Origin: Alphaproteobacteria bacterium
GTDB taxonomy: Bacteria; Pseudomonadota; Alphaproteobacteria; Rhizobiales; Beijerinckiaceae
Length of the DNA: 24,133 nucleotides
Assembly (NCBI GenBank): GCA_009920595.1
Contig: RFZR01000004.1
Coordinates: 1 to 24,133, forward strand
Direction: 5' to 3'
Below are positions 15,550 to 22,806 of this stretch, in pieces. The notes under the pieces were generated by a model. It worked only from the letters and a program-made list of their open reading frames with translations. It had not been told where the DNA came from and ran no database searches. Position 1 is the first letter of the stretch. The number at the start of each line of letters is the position of its first letter. The position numbers were made by a program, and so were the translations under genes.

Positions 15550-16889
15550 TACATCGCCTCCTTCAATGCGGCCACAAGGGCTGCGCGGTCTTCATTTGTG
15601 TTGACTTCGGTGTTGGCAATGATCAGCACGTCCTCGAGCCCTTGATCGGGGAAGAGGCGCGCCGCAGGCACACCTGCCATAATGCCGTGATGGGCCAAGC
15701 GATCGACAAGCTTTGTCGCGTCGCCTTTCACGCGGATCGAGATTTCGTTGAAGAAATGCTCATTGACCACTTCAACATGCGGGAGTTTCGCAAGCTGTTC
15801 GGCAAGCATCACCGCATTCGCATGATTGACTTCCGCTAAGGCACGTAAACCCTTCTCGCCGAGAAGCGTCATGTGAATGGTGAAGGCCAAAGTGCAAAGC
15901 CCCGAATTGGTGCAAATATTCGAGGTCGCTTTTTCGCGTCGAATATGTTGTTCGCGCGTTGACAAAGTGAGAACAAAACCGCGCTTGCCTTCTGCATCCA
16001 CAGTCTCACCGCAAAGTCGACCCGGCATATTGCGGATATATTGTGTTTTTGTTGCAAAGAGACCGACATAAGGGCCGCCGAAATTCAATCCATTCCCAAT
16101 GGATTGCCCTTCACCCACAACAATGTCAGCGCCTTGTTCACCGGGAGAGGTCACAAGACCGAGTGACACGACTTCGGTGAAGACCGCAATCAACAGCGCC
16201 CCTTTGGCGTGACATGCATCCGCAATAGGCTTCAAATCACGCAATGTGCCGAACACATCCGGAGATTGAACCACCACGCAGGAGGTTTCCTCATCAATCG
16301 AGGCAATGAGATTTTCTTTTGCGCGCAGATCGGGTTTCAAGGTGACGACATCGGCATTCGACATCTTGGATAGTGTGCGCACAACTTCAGCATAATGCGG
16401 ATGAAGCCCGCCAGAGAGGATCGCTTTGTTGCGCTTCGTGATGCGATGCGCCATCAGCACTGCTTCGCCCGTGCCGGTCGAACCATCATACATCGAGGCA
16501 TTGGCTACATCCATGCCTGTCAGTGCTGCCACTTGCGTCTGGAATTCAAAAAGATATTGCAGCGTGCCTTGTGCGATTTCCGGCTGATAGGGCGTATAAC
16601 TTGTCAAAAATTCCGAACGTTGAATGAGATGATCAACGGTCGCAGGAACATGATGTTTATAGGCCCCAGCACCGACGAAAAAGGGTGTGGTGGACGCGGT
16701 CTTATTGCGTGCCGCCATCTTTCCGAGAATACGCTCCACCTCCAGCTCGCCTTTCGCAAGCGGCAGCGGCAGCACTTTATCGAGAAGTTTATCGCGTGGA
16801 ATATCGGCAAAGAGTTTGTCGATGTGATCAACGCCGATGCGCGCGAGCATATCGCTGCGGTCATCGGCTGAAAGAGGTAAATAACGCAT
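15549..16889 (-). CDS. gcvPA: Glycine dehydrogenase (decarboxylating) subunit 1
   Basis: The first chain of the heterotetrameric P-protein; it has the PLP-enzyme fold but lacks the PLP lysine and completes the active site of GcvPB. The 446-residue product is of family length and starts MRYLPLSADDRSDMLARIGV. Other family segments are FVGAGAYKHHVPATVDHLIQRSEF (about 71-94; named in part here), TPYQPEIAQGTLQYLFEFQT, MYDGSTGTGEAVLMA and EQHIRREKATSNICTN. AAAAGGA sits upstream of ATG 16889. It follows gcvH by 30 bases and overlaps gcvPB by one base. Confidence 0.96.
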   Translation of the reverse strand: MRYLPLSADDRSDMLARIGVDHIDKLFADIPRDKLLDKVLPLPLAKGELEVERILGKMAARNKTASTTPFFVGAGAYKHHVPATVDHLIQRSEFLTSYTPYQPEIAQGTLQYLFEFQTQVAALTGMDVANASMYDGSTGTGEAVLMAHRITKRNKAILSGGLHPHYAEVVRTLSKMSNADVVTLKPDLRAKENLIASIDEETSCVVVQSPDVFGTLRDLKPIADACHAKGALLIAVFTEVVSLGLVTSPGEQGADIVVGEGQSIGNGLNFGGPYVGLFATKTQYIRNMPGRLCGETVDAEGKRGFVLTLSTREQHIRREKATSNICTNSGLCTLAFTIHMTLLGEKGLRALAEVNHANAVMLAEQLAKLPHVEVVNEHFFNEISIRVKGDATKLVDRLAHHGIMAGVPAARLFPDQGLEDVLIIANTEVNTNEDRAALVAALKEAM

Positions 16890-16919
16890 GAAAACGAGTC
16901 CTTTTCAGGGAGGGGATGA

Positions 16920-17294
16920 TCAGAGCGTCGAGAGATAGGTTTTGTAGTCGGCTTCATTCATGAGCGCGTCGAGTTCGCTCTTGTTTGAAAGTTTGATTTT
17001 ACCAAACCAGCCTTTGCCTTCAGGATCTTCATTGACGATGGCGGGCGTGCCTTCGAGCGCGCTGTTTGCCTCGATGACTTCGCCAGAGACGGGCGCGTAG
17101 ACTTCGCTGGCGGCCTTGACGCTTTCAACAACCGCAGCTTCCGCACCTTGTTTCAGATGCGCGCCGACTTTTGGCACTTCAACAAAGACAACATCGCCCA
17201 ATTGGCTCTGTGCATAATCGGTGATGCCGAAGGTTGCGACATCGCCGTCAACGCGAACATATTCATGGTCTTTTGTATAATGTGTGGTTCCCAT
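16920..17294 (-). CDS. gcvH: Glycine cleavage system H protein
   Basis: Lipoyl carrier that shuttles the aminomethyl intermediate between the P, T and L proteins in the cytoplasm. The 124-residue product has the lipoylation site at K60 in VVESVKAASEVYAPVSG, with YTKDHEYVRVDGD at the N-terminus and ITDYAQSQLGDVVFVEVP (24-41), all standard for the family. The start ATG at 17294 has AAAGGA at good spacing. It is 50 bases after gcvT and 30 bases before gcvPA on the same transcript. It depends on lipoate attachment enzymes and on the shared L protein (lipoamide dehydrogenase), neither of which is encoded here. Confidence 0.97.
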   Translation of the reverse strand: MGTTHYTKDHEYVRVDGDVATFGITDYAQSQLGDVVFVEVPKVGAHLKQGAEAAVVESVKAASEVYAPVSGEVIEANSALEGTPAIVNEDPEGKGWFGKIKLSNKSELDALMNEADYKTYLSTL

Positions 17295-17344
17295 CGGATG
17301 TTCCTTTCATTTTTTTGTAGAGCAATCGTAAAAGACGAGTGGCG

Positions 17345-18484
17345 TTACCCGCGATAGAAGCGGTTCGGGACAAAAGGCATTGCGGTAATTTCAGCAGGCA
17401 TCGCTGTGCCGCGTACAATAAGCGAAATGCGCCTGCCGATTTGTGCATGAGCGGTATCGACATAACCCATGGCGCAAGGCCCATTGAGCGTTGGACCGAA
17501 ACCGCCTGATGTCACAACGCCAATTTTATTTCCGATTTCATCGTGAATTTCGGTGCCTTCACGTGCGGGAGCGCGACCTTCTGGTTTGATGCCCACGCGT
17601 TTGCGCATGGGGCCATCTGCGAGTTCGCGCTTCACCCGTTCAAAGCCCGGAAATCCGCCTTCTTCGCGACGACGTTTTTGGATCGACCATTGTATTTGCG
17701 CCTCAACGGGCGAGGTCGTTGTGTCGATGTCGTGACCGTAAAGACAAAGCCCGGCTTCAAGACGCAAGGAATCACGTGCGCCTAACCCGATTGGTTTGAC
17801 TTCACTTTCTTTTAAAAGACGGTCTGCAAGCCAACGCACTTTGTCTTGGTGAATGGAAATTTCATAACCGTCTTCACCGGAATAACCCGAGCGTGAAATA
17901 TGAACCGGCACGCCATCGATTTTCGTTGAGAGTGCCGTCATGAATTGCATGGATGCAACGTCAGGAGCGAAGCGTGCGAGAACACTTGCGGCTTTTGGGC
18001 CCTGCAAAGCGAGCAAAGCGCGATGCGGCGCAAGAATAAGTTTGATTGTGTTCGGGAGATGTTTGGCAAGATGCGCAAAATCTTGCTCTTTGCATCCCGC
18101 ATTCACGACGACCATTAACGTGCCGTCTTCTTCCGCGACCGCTGAACGCGTCACCATAATGTCATCGAGAATGCCGCCTTCCGCATTCAGAAATTGCGAA
18201 TAGCGTTGCTGACCAGGCTTTAAATTCAGAATATCGGCGGGGATCAGCGTTTCAAGCGCGCGCGCTGTTGTTGCGTGATCTGGCCCAACGAGAAAACATT
18301 GGCCCATATGAGAAACATCAAAAAGGCCCGCTTCCGTTCGCGTCCATTGATGTTCGGTGAGGATACCTGTCGGGTATTGGACGGGCATGTCATAGCCCGC
18401 GAAGGGCACAATGCGCGCGCCCAAAGACACATGAAGATCATAAAGCGGGGTGCGCTTGGTGGGGGCTGAGGCAGGGTCGGTCAT
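17345..18484 (-). CDS. gcvT: Aminomethyltransferase (glycine cleavage T protein)
   Basis: Transfers the one-carbon unit from aminomethyl-lipoyl-GcvH to tetrahydrofolate, releasing ammonia and giving 5,10-methylene-THF. The 379-residue product starts MTDPASAPTKRTPLYDLHVS and contains FAGYDMPVQY (28-37), LFDVSHMGQ (54-62), the catalytic Asp pair in GGILDDIMVTR (D107/D108), RSGYSGEDGYEI and GLGARDSLRLEAGLCLYG. I use ATG at 18484 because GGAG lies 7 bases upstream. The open frame runs on to 18514, but that 10-residue extension lies in the riboswitch leader. This is the first gene of the cluster and the direct target of the upstream glycine riboswitch. Confidence 0.96.
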   Translation of the reverse strand: MTDPASAPTKRTPLYDLHVSLGARIVPFAGYDMPVQYPTGILTEHQWTRTEAGLFDVSHMGQCFLVGPDHATTARALETLIPADILNLKPGQQRYSQFLNAEGGILDDIMVTRSAVAEEDGTLMVVVNAGCKEQDFAHLAKHLPNTIKLILAPHRALLALQGPKAASVLARFAPDVASMQFMTALSTKIDGVPVHISRSGYSGEDGYEISIHQDKVRWLADRLLKESEVKPIGLGARDSLRLEAGLCLYGHDIDTTTSPVEAQIQWSIQKRRREEGGFPGFERVKRELADGPMRKRVGIKPEGRAPAREGTEIHDEIGNKIGVVTSGGFGPTLNGPCAMGYVDTAHAQIGRRISLIVRGTAMPAEITAMPFVPNRFYRG

Positions 18485-18490
18485 CGTAAG

Positions 18491-18536
18491 TCTCCGGACA
18501 AGAACGCACCACATCCGGATCGGGATGATCCGGAGA
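18491..18536 (-). promoter_or_regulatory. Riboswitch expression platform: anti-SD versus local hairpin
   Basis: In gcv mRNA, TCTCCGGA (template bases 18529-18536) just after aptamer 2 is an exact 8-base complement of TCCGGAGA (18491-18498), which contains the gcvT Shine-Dalgarno GGAG. The same strand can alternatively form a local hairpin, TCCGGATC with GATCCGGA (18527-18534 with 18514-18521, 5-base loop). The two pairings exclude each other. This is a plausible translational switch: the local hairpin leaves the SD free and the long-range pairing hides it. The direction of glycine control is inferred from the usual ON behaviour of gcv riboswitches. Confidence 0.6.
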
Positions 18537-18543
18537 GTGCCCC

Positions 18544-18755
18544 CTCTGTCCGATGACCTGAGAGATTTCCCGTTTCTTCCGGTCTGTTTCGACCGATTCA
18601 GAAACGGTTACGCCCGTCGGTGGGATCGTCCTTGCGGGCGATCCGCTTTCCAGAGTGCCAGCTCTCCGCGGTCCTTTGGCCTGAGCGTTTCCGGGGCGGT
18701 TGCGCCTTCGGCACCGGGTCAATCGCAAGCGATTTTCCGGCTTCTTCCGCGAGAG
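18544..18755 (-). ncRNA. Tandem glycine riboswitch (gcvT motif)
   Basis: Two consecutive glycine aptamers in the gcvT leader. Aptamer 1 (18662-18755) has P1 CTCTCGCGG with CCGCGGAGAG, the core GCCGAAGGCGCAACC, and AAACGCTCAGGCC followed by AAAGGACCGCGGAG. Aptamer 2 (18544-18655) has P1 CTCTG with CAGAG, CCGACGGGCGTAACC, and AATCTCTCAGGTCATCGGAC then AGAGG. A 6-base linker separates them. These match the known consensus of the class strongly. Each aptamer binds glycine, and the tandem form usually turns on glycine cleavage genes when glycine is abundant, which fits the complete gcv cluster downstream. Confidence 0.95.
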
Positions 18756-18770
18756 ATCTTCAGCATGGAA

Positions 18771-18799
18771 AGCATGACCGCAATGGCTGATGCTGTCAA
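18771..18799 (-). promoter_or_regulatory. Candidate sigma-70-type promoter of the gcv cluster
   Basis: On the minus strand TTGACA (18794-18799) is a perfect -35 box; 17 bases on is CATGCT (18771-18776), a weak -10 box. A start about 7 bases further, near 18763, would place the 5' end just upstream of aptamer 1, which begins at 18755. The position supports the call more than the weak -10. Bases 18485-18822 hold no gene beyond this promoter and the riboswitch leader. Confidence 0.5.
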
Positions 18800-18822
18800 C
18801 TACACGTTACAAATGGTTGTAT

Positions 18823-19389
18823 TTACCCTTTAAATCCAATCGTCACATCGGCGTCCTCTGATCCGGCCGGAACTGTGAAGCCTTGGTCGATGAGGCGGAA
18901 TTGGGTCTGATTCTCATCTGAGGGAATTGTTGTTTTGAGCGTGATGGTTTTTGTCGCAATCACTTTGTCATTTTTGGTGGCAGTGACAATGAGCGGCGCC
19001 GAAACGCCGCCAGGCTTGCCCGCCTTGCCAATGACAGCGATGCCTTCAACGCCAATCTTCATGACAATCGCACCGTTTTTGCCAGCCGAACATTCGCGCG
19101 CCACATCGCGGAGCGAAAATTGTACGCTCACATCACTGCCTTTGCCTTGGCGCAAGGTCGCCCCGCCTTCACGGATTTCCACTTTCGGACAAGGGACATC
19201 CGGTTCCGGCGCAGCGGCTGCGGCTTGCGGCGCGGGTTCTGTTTTTTGAGCTGCAAACCACTTCGAAAATAATGACGACTCGCCCGAGGTGCCGCTTGGG
19301 CTTTGCGTGCCGCCTGAACTCATGCAGCCCGCGAGGCCGAGTGAGAGAAGGGCGGCTAAACCAAATGAACGCGACAATGGGAATGGCAT
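18823..19389 (-). CDS. Predicted lipoprotein, unknown function
   Basis: I do not recognise a named family. The 188-residue product starts MPFPLSRSFGLAALLSLGLA followed by GC: a lipoprotein signal with lipobox LAGC and lipidated C22. A low-complexity linker rich in Ser, Gly, Ala and Pro follows (about 23-70). The C-terminal domain (about 72-188) looks beta-rich, with VPCPKVEIREGGATLRQ and DVARECSAG supplying two more cysteines. ATG 19389 is chosen from GGAG 8 bases upstream and the clean lipobox; the open frame runs on to 19515, overlapping the neighbouring gene. It lies 43 bases after the IalB-family gene and 339 bases before gcvT, so it probably pairs with the former. Confidence 0.75.
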   Translation of the reverse strand: MPFPLSRSFGLAALLSLGLAGCMSSGGTQSPSGTSGESSLFSKWFAAQKTEPAPQAAAAAPEPDVPCPKVEIREGGATLRQGKGSDVSVQFSLRDVARECSAGKNGAIVMKIGVEGIAVIGKAGKPGGVSAPLIVTATKNDKVIATKTITLKTTIPSDENQTQFRLIDQGFTVPAGSEDADVTIGFKG

Positions 19390-19432
19390 GGGGTCGTCTC
19401 CGATAAAGGTCGTGTCGCTAGAGATTGGGGGG

Positions 19433-19948
19433 TCAGGGCAGTCTTGCAAGTCCGTTGGCGAAGCCGGCCAGCGGGATGGGAAGGCCTGTGCCTTCGCCCG
19501 GCGTCGGAAAAACAATGAAAAGTGCGGTCGTTCCAGTGCTGAACCGGCTGATCAGCCCATCATCCATTGAGACTTCTGCCATACAGCCATTGGCAAGACA
19601 GCGCATAAAACCGGTCTTGCCGATATCGGTGCCGTCGATTCTGAGCCCGAGGCCTGCCGGTAAAATGATCCCCAAAGGCGCGACCACTCGCAAAAGATAG
19701 CCTCCTTCGGGCGCTTTCAGGATTACCACAACGAGTTGGAGATCCGGTTTGCCCTCGGCATATACATTTTGAACAAGGGCGCACTGCTCTTCGGTGGCTG
19801 CCGCCTGTACCTCACAACGAAGTGCCCATTCGCCGTAAACGCCGCGGATGGCCGGATCTGGTGCTGCTGCATTTGCGGCCAAACTGGGAAGGGCCGGACA
19901 AAGGGCCAAGAAGACAAGAAAAGCCCCCTTCAACCAGATTTTGGTCAT
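19433..19948 (-). CDS. Invasion-associated locus B (IalB) family protein
   Basis: A predicted periplasmic or envelope protein of 171 residues. Residues 1-24 or 1-27 form a signal peptide (MTKIWLKGAFLVFLALCPAL...). The mature part matches the IalB pattern: GEWALRCEV near the start, four cysteines in two pairs (C45/C56 and C117/C122, the latter in MRCLANGCMAEVSMDDGLI), and a hydrophobic LRVVAPLGIILPAGLGLRID core. The family is named for a Bartonella erythrocyte-invasion gene but is widespread in non-pathogenic alphaproteobacteria, so no virulence role should be read here. It is divergent from coxB and precedes a lipoprotein gene by 43 bases. Confidence 0.85.
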   Translation of the reverse strand: MTKIWLKGAFLVFLALCPALPSLAANAAAPDPAIRGVYGEWALRCEVQAAATEEQCALVQNVYAEGKPDLQLVVVILKAPEGGYLLRVVAPLGIILPAGLGLRIDGTDIGKTGFMRCLANGCMAEVSMDDGLISRFSTGTTALFIVFPTPGEGTGLPIPLAGFANGLARLP

Positions 19949-20230
19949 GGTTTACCCCCGCCTGCGGCTTTCCTTACGGATCACCTGTCACCTAAGTCGG
20001 CGCGGCAGACCCTGTCAAACCATGCGTCGAAAAATAGGTGTATTTTGTCGCATCTGCTATGACTTTCGCATGAAAACGCACATTATTGTCGCGTTGGACG
20101 TTGCGCGTTGTCCTTGTTTGTGATTTTTGGGGCCGGGCGGCGCAATCCGGACTAGGGAGTCGGTACGAATCCTTCCGTTCGCGATCCCACAAAGAGACGC
20201 CTCCCACGCCTGGATGGAGAAGACACGATC
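19949..20230. promoter_or_regulatory. Divergent intergenic region between IalB-family gene and coxB
   Basis: These 282 bases carry no gene that I can support. They must hold the coxB promoter and that of the leftward gene, but I see no convincing -35/-10 pair. They contain an imperfect inverted repeat at 20022-20053 (ATGCG and AAAATA arms matched by TATTTT and CGCAT around GGTG), and TCGCAT recurs at about 20066. GGAGA at 20216-20220 is the coxB ribosome-binding site. Confidence 0.45.
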
Positions 20231-21070
20231 ATGACCCGTTGGACTTTCGGCGCCACGCTCGCCGTTCTGCTGTCGGCCTGTTTTGCAGGTGCGGCTCTTG
20301 CCGGAACCGGCCAGCCCTCGCCATGGCAGATGAATATGCAAACACCCGTCACCGAGATGGCCCAGTTTTTGGGAACGCTCCATGACAGTGTGAACATCGT
20401 GATCGCGTTGATCTCGGCCTTTGTTCTGTTGCTTCTTGTGATCGTGATTTTCCGTTTCAATGAGAAGGCCAATCCGGTCCCCTCGAAGACAACGCATCAC
20501 ACCGGACTTGAAATCGCGTGGACTCTCATTCCCGCTTTGATTCTCGTCGGTATCGCGATCCCGTCATTCCGCCTTTTGACGATGCAAATCCAATTGCCGA
20601 AGGCCGACATCACCGTGAAGGCTGTCGCGCATCAATGGTATTGGTCCTACGAATATCCGGAAGATCAGGGCGGTGGTTTCGCTTTCGATTCTTACATGCT
20701 CCCGCCTGAAGAAGCGGCGAAGGTTAATCAGCCCGCTTTGCTCGCGGTTGATAATGAATTGGTTCTCCCTGCTGGCAAAACAATTGTTGTTCAAGTTGTG
20801 GGCGCGGACGTCATTCACAATTTCGCAATTCCGTCCTTCGGCGTTCGTATGGACGCGGTTCCGGGTCGCTTGAATCAGACCTGGTTTAAGACGGATCGTG
20901 AAGGCATGTATTACGGTCAGTGCTCGCGTTTGTGCGGAGCCAATCACGCTTATATGCCGATTGCGGTCCGTATTGTGAGTGCAGACAAATATGCGGCTTG
21001 GCTCACCGAAGCGAAAAAGAAATTCGCTTCGAATGAGGCAAAGCCTGTCGCGCTTGCGGCAAATGAATAA
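20231..21070 (+). CDS. coxB: Cytochrome c oxidase subunit II
   Basis: Carries the CuA centre that takes electrons from cytochrome c in the aa3-type terminal oxidase. The 279-residue precursor has a signal peptide (1-24), two membrane helices (about 53-76 and 94-114, with E94 in GLEIAW at the K-channel entry) and a periplasmic cupredoxin domain. CuA ligands are H196 (DVIHNF), C231, C235, H239 and M242 in GQCSRLCGANHAYMPI; the electron-entry aromatics are in HQWYWSYEY (134-142). The usual Glu of CSELC is R233 here. That residue normally gives a carbonyl to CuA and a carboxylate to the Mg/Mn site. CuA presence argues for cytochrome c rather than quinol as donor. Confidence 0.97.
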   Translation: MTRWTFGATLAVLLSACFAGAALAGTGQPSPWQMNMQTPVTEMAQFLGTLHDSVNIVIALISAFVLLLLVIVIFRFNEKANPVPSKTTHHTGLEIAWTLIPALILVGIAIPSFRLLTMQIQLPKADITVKAVAHQWYWSYEYPEDQGGGFAFDSYMLPPEEAAKVNQPALLAVDNELVLPAGKTIVVQVVGADVIHNFAIPSFGVRMDAVPGRLNQTWFKTDREGMYYGQCSRLCGANHAYMPIAVRIVSADKYAAWLTEAKKKFASNEAKPVALAANE

Positions 21071-21087
21071 TTCAATTGAGTGAAGCC

Positions 21088-21108
21088 GGGCGACGATCTT
21101 CGCCGCCC
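21088..21108 (+). repeat. Stem-loop between coxB and coxA
   Basis: GGGCG, mismatch, CGA pair with TCG, CGCCC around the loop TCT: nine positions with one A-C mismatch. No U-tract follows, so it is more likely an mRNA processing or stability element than a terminator. It lies in the 70-base gap between two genes that must both be expressed. Confidence 0.4.
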
Positions 21109-21140
21109 CGTTGCAATCAGTGATCCTTAGGAACAAACGA

Positions 21141-22754
21141 ATGGCACACGCAGCGACATCACACGATACCCACCATGGTGACCCGACGGGTTGGAAGCGT
21201 TGGGTTATGTCGACCAACCACAAAGACATCGGCACGATGTATTTGATCTTCGCGATCATCGCGGGTTTGGTTGGGGGCTTCCTCTCCATCGCCATGCGTC
21301 TCGAGCTTCAAGAGCCGGGCCTTCAATATTTCACCAATCCACAGACCTATAATGTGTTCGTGACGGGTCACGGCCTCATCATGGTGTTCTTTGTTGTGAT
21401 GCCTGCGGTGATTGGTGGTTTCGGGAACTGGTTCGTACCTTTGATGATTGGCGCGCCAGATATGGCCTTCCCGCGCATGAACAATATCTCGTTTTGGCTT
21501 CTGCCGGCCGCATTTGCCCTTCTTGTGATTTCGATGTTTGTCGAAGGCGCTCCAGGTTCGAATGGTTTCGGTGGTGGCTGGACTGTTTATCCGCCGCTCG
21601 CAACCATGGGTCATCCAGGCCCCGCGCTTGATTTCGGTATTCTCTCGCTGCACTTGGCGGGTGCGTCTTCCATTCTCGGTGCAATCAATTTCATCACAAC
21701 AATTTTGAATATGCGCGCACCGGGCATGACGATGCACAAGATGCCGCTCTTTGCGTGGGCGCTTCTCGTGACGGCCTTCTTGCTTCTTCTGTCGCTTCCG
21801 GTCCTTGCCGGCGCGATCACGATGTTGTTGACCGACCGCAATTTCGGCACGGCCTTCTTTGATCCGGCCAATGGCGGTGACCCGATCCTCTATCAACATC
21901 TCTTCTGGTTCTTCGGTCACCCCGAAGTGTACATCATGATTTTGCCGGGCTTCGGCATCGTCAGCCACATCATCTCGACCTTCTCGAAAAAGCCGATCTT
22001 CGGCTATCTCGGTATGGCTTACGCGATGGTGGCGATTGGGGCCGTCGGCTTCATCGTGTGGGCTCACCACATGTACACAGCGGGTCTTGCGCTTAACACG
22101 CAACGTTACTTTATGTTTGCCACGATGGTGATCGCCGTGCCGACAGGCGTGAAGATCTTCTCATGGATTGCGACGATGTGGGGTGGTTCAATCCGCTTTA
22201 CCGCCGCGATGCAATGGGCAATCGGCTTCATCTTCCTCTTCACCGTGGGCGGTGTGACGGGTGTCGTTCTTGCGAATGCCGGTATCGATCGCAATCTCCA
22301 CAACACCTATTACGTCGTGGCTCACTTCCACTATGTGTTGTCGCTTGGTGCGGTGTTCTCGATCTTTGCGGGTTTCTATTACTGGTTCCCGAAGATGTCT
22401 GGCCGCATCATTCCCGAGTCGATCGGCATTCTCCATTTCTGGGTCGCCTTTATTGGCGCAAACGTGCTCTTCTTCCCGATGCATTTCACGGGTCTGTCGG
22501 GCATGCCGCGTCACTATGTTGATTATCCGGAAGCTTTTGCCGGTTGGAACCGCATCTCGTCCTATGGTTCTTATATTTTCGCCGCCGGTTTGCTGATCTT
22601 CTTCTATGGCATTCTGCGCGCTTATCTGAGCCCGGTTCGTGCGGTGAACAATCCATGGGGTGAAGGGGCTACGACGCTCGAATGGACATTGAGCTCACCG
22701 CCTCCGCACCATCAATTTGACACGCTGCCGCGTTTCTCTGGAAGCGGTCACTAA
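21141..22754 (+). CDS. coxA: Cytochrome c oxidase subunit I
   Basis: Catalytic subunit of the aa3-type oxidase: reduces O2 at a heme a3/CuB centre and pumps protons across the inner membrane. The 537-residue protein has twelve membrane helices. Heme a ligands are H77 and H397, heme a3 ligand H395, CuB ligands H260, H309 and H310 with cross-link Y264 (GHPEVY). D107 and E262 (D-channel) and K338 (K-channel) are present, so it is type A1. N388 replaces the Asp of the usual HDTYYVVAHFHY, and H458 replaces the second Arg of MPRRY. ATG 21141 is used because AGGA lies 8 bases upstream; the frame is open 10 codons further. A terminator-like hairpin follows. Confidence 0.98.
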   Translation: MAHAATSHDTHHGDPTGWKRWVMSTNHKDIGTMYLIFAIIAGLVGGFLSIAMRLELQEPGLQYFTNPQTYNVFVTGHGLIMVFFVVMPAVIGGFGNWFVPLMIGAPDMAFPRMNNISFWLLPAAFALLVISMFVEGAPGSNGFGGGWTVYPPLATMGHPGPALDFGILSLHLAGASSILGAINFITTILNMRAPGMTMHKMPLFAWALLVTAFLLLLSLPVLAGAITMLLTDRNFGTAFFDPANGGDPILYQHLFWFFGHPEVYIMILPGFGIVSHIISTFSKKPIFGYLGMAYAMVAIGAVGFIVWAHHMYTAGLALNTQRYFMFATMVIAVPTGVKIFSWIATMWGGSIRFTAAMQWAIGFIFLFTVGGVTGVVLANAGIDRNLHNTYYVVAHFHYVLSLGAVFSIFAGFYYWFPKMSGRIIPESIGILHFWVAFIGANVLFFPMHFTGLSGMPRHYVDYPEAFAGWNRISSYGSYIFAAGLLIFFYGILRAYLSPVRAVNNPWGEGATTLEWTLSSPPPHHQFDTLPRFSGSGH

Positions 22755-22764
22755 GGGACGTCGT

Positions 22765-22782
22765 AAGGCGGACCCCCGCCTT
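22765..22782 (+). repeat. First hairpin after coxA
   Basis: AAGGCGG (22765-22771) pairs with CCGCCTT (22776-22782) around a 4-base loop, 10 bases after the coxA stop. A short T-run follows only after ten bases, so termination here would be weak. It precedes the stronger hairpin at 22807. Confidence 0.5.
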
Positions 22783-22806
22783 CGATGGGATCTTTTTAAA
22801 ATAATC

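Noticed and set aside
18485..18514. Ten-residue N-terminal extension of gcvT
   Set aside because: Lies in the riboswitch expression platform, and ATG 18484 has GGAG at the right spacing.
18808..18821. TACAA-ATGG-TTGTA inverted repeat near the gcv promoter
   Set aside because: Five-base arms in AT-rich intergenic DNA are expected by chance; not strong enough to call an operator.
19390..19515. 42-residue extension of the lipoprotein gene
   Set aside because: It would bury the lipobox in the middle of the protein and overlap the IalB-family gene; the SD supports ATG 19389.
20564..21295. Open frame of 243 codons on the minus strand across coxB and the coxA start
   Set aside because: Antisense to coxB, spans the coxB-coxA gap and has no family features.
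21159..22103. Long open frame (314 codons) on the minus strand opposite coxA
   Set aside because: It is fully antisense to a certain gene, its product is low-complexity and rich in His, Arg and Glu, and it has no recognisable motif; it arises from coxA codon bias.
20231..22754. Possibility that coxB/coxA encode a quinol oxidase
   Set aside because: The CuA ligands H196, C231, C235, H239 and M242 and the electron-entry Trp are present, as in cytochrome c oxidases.
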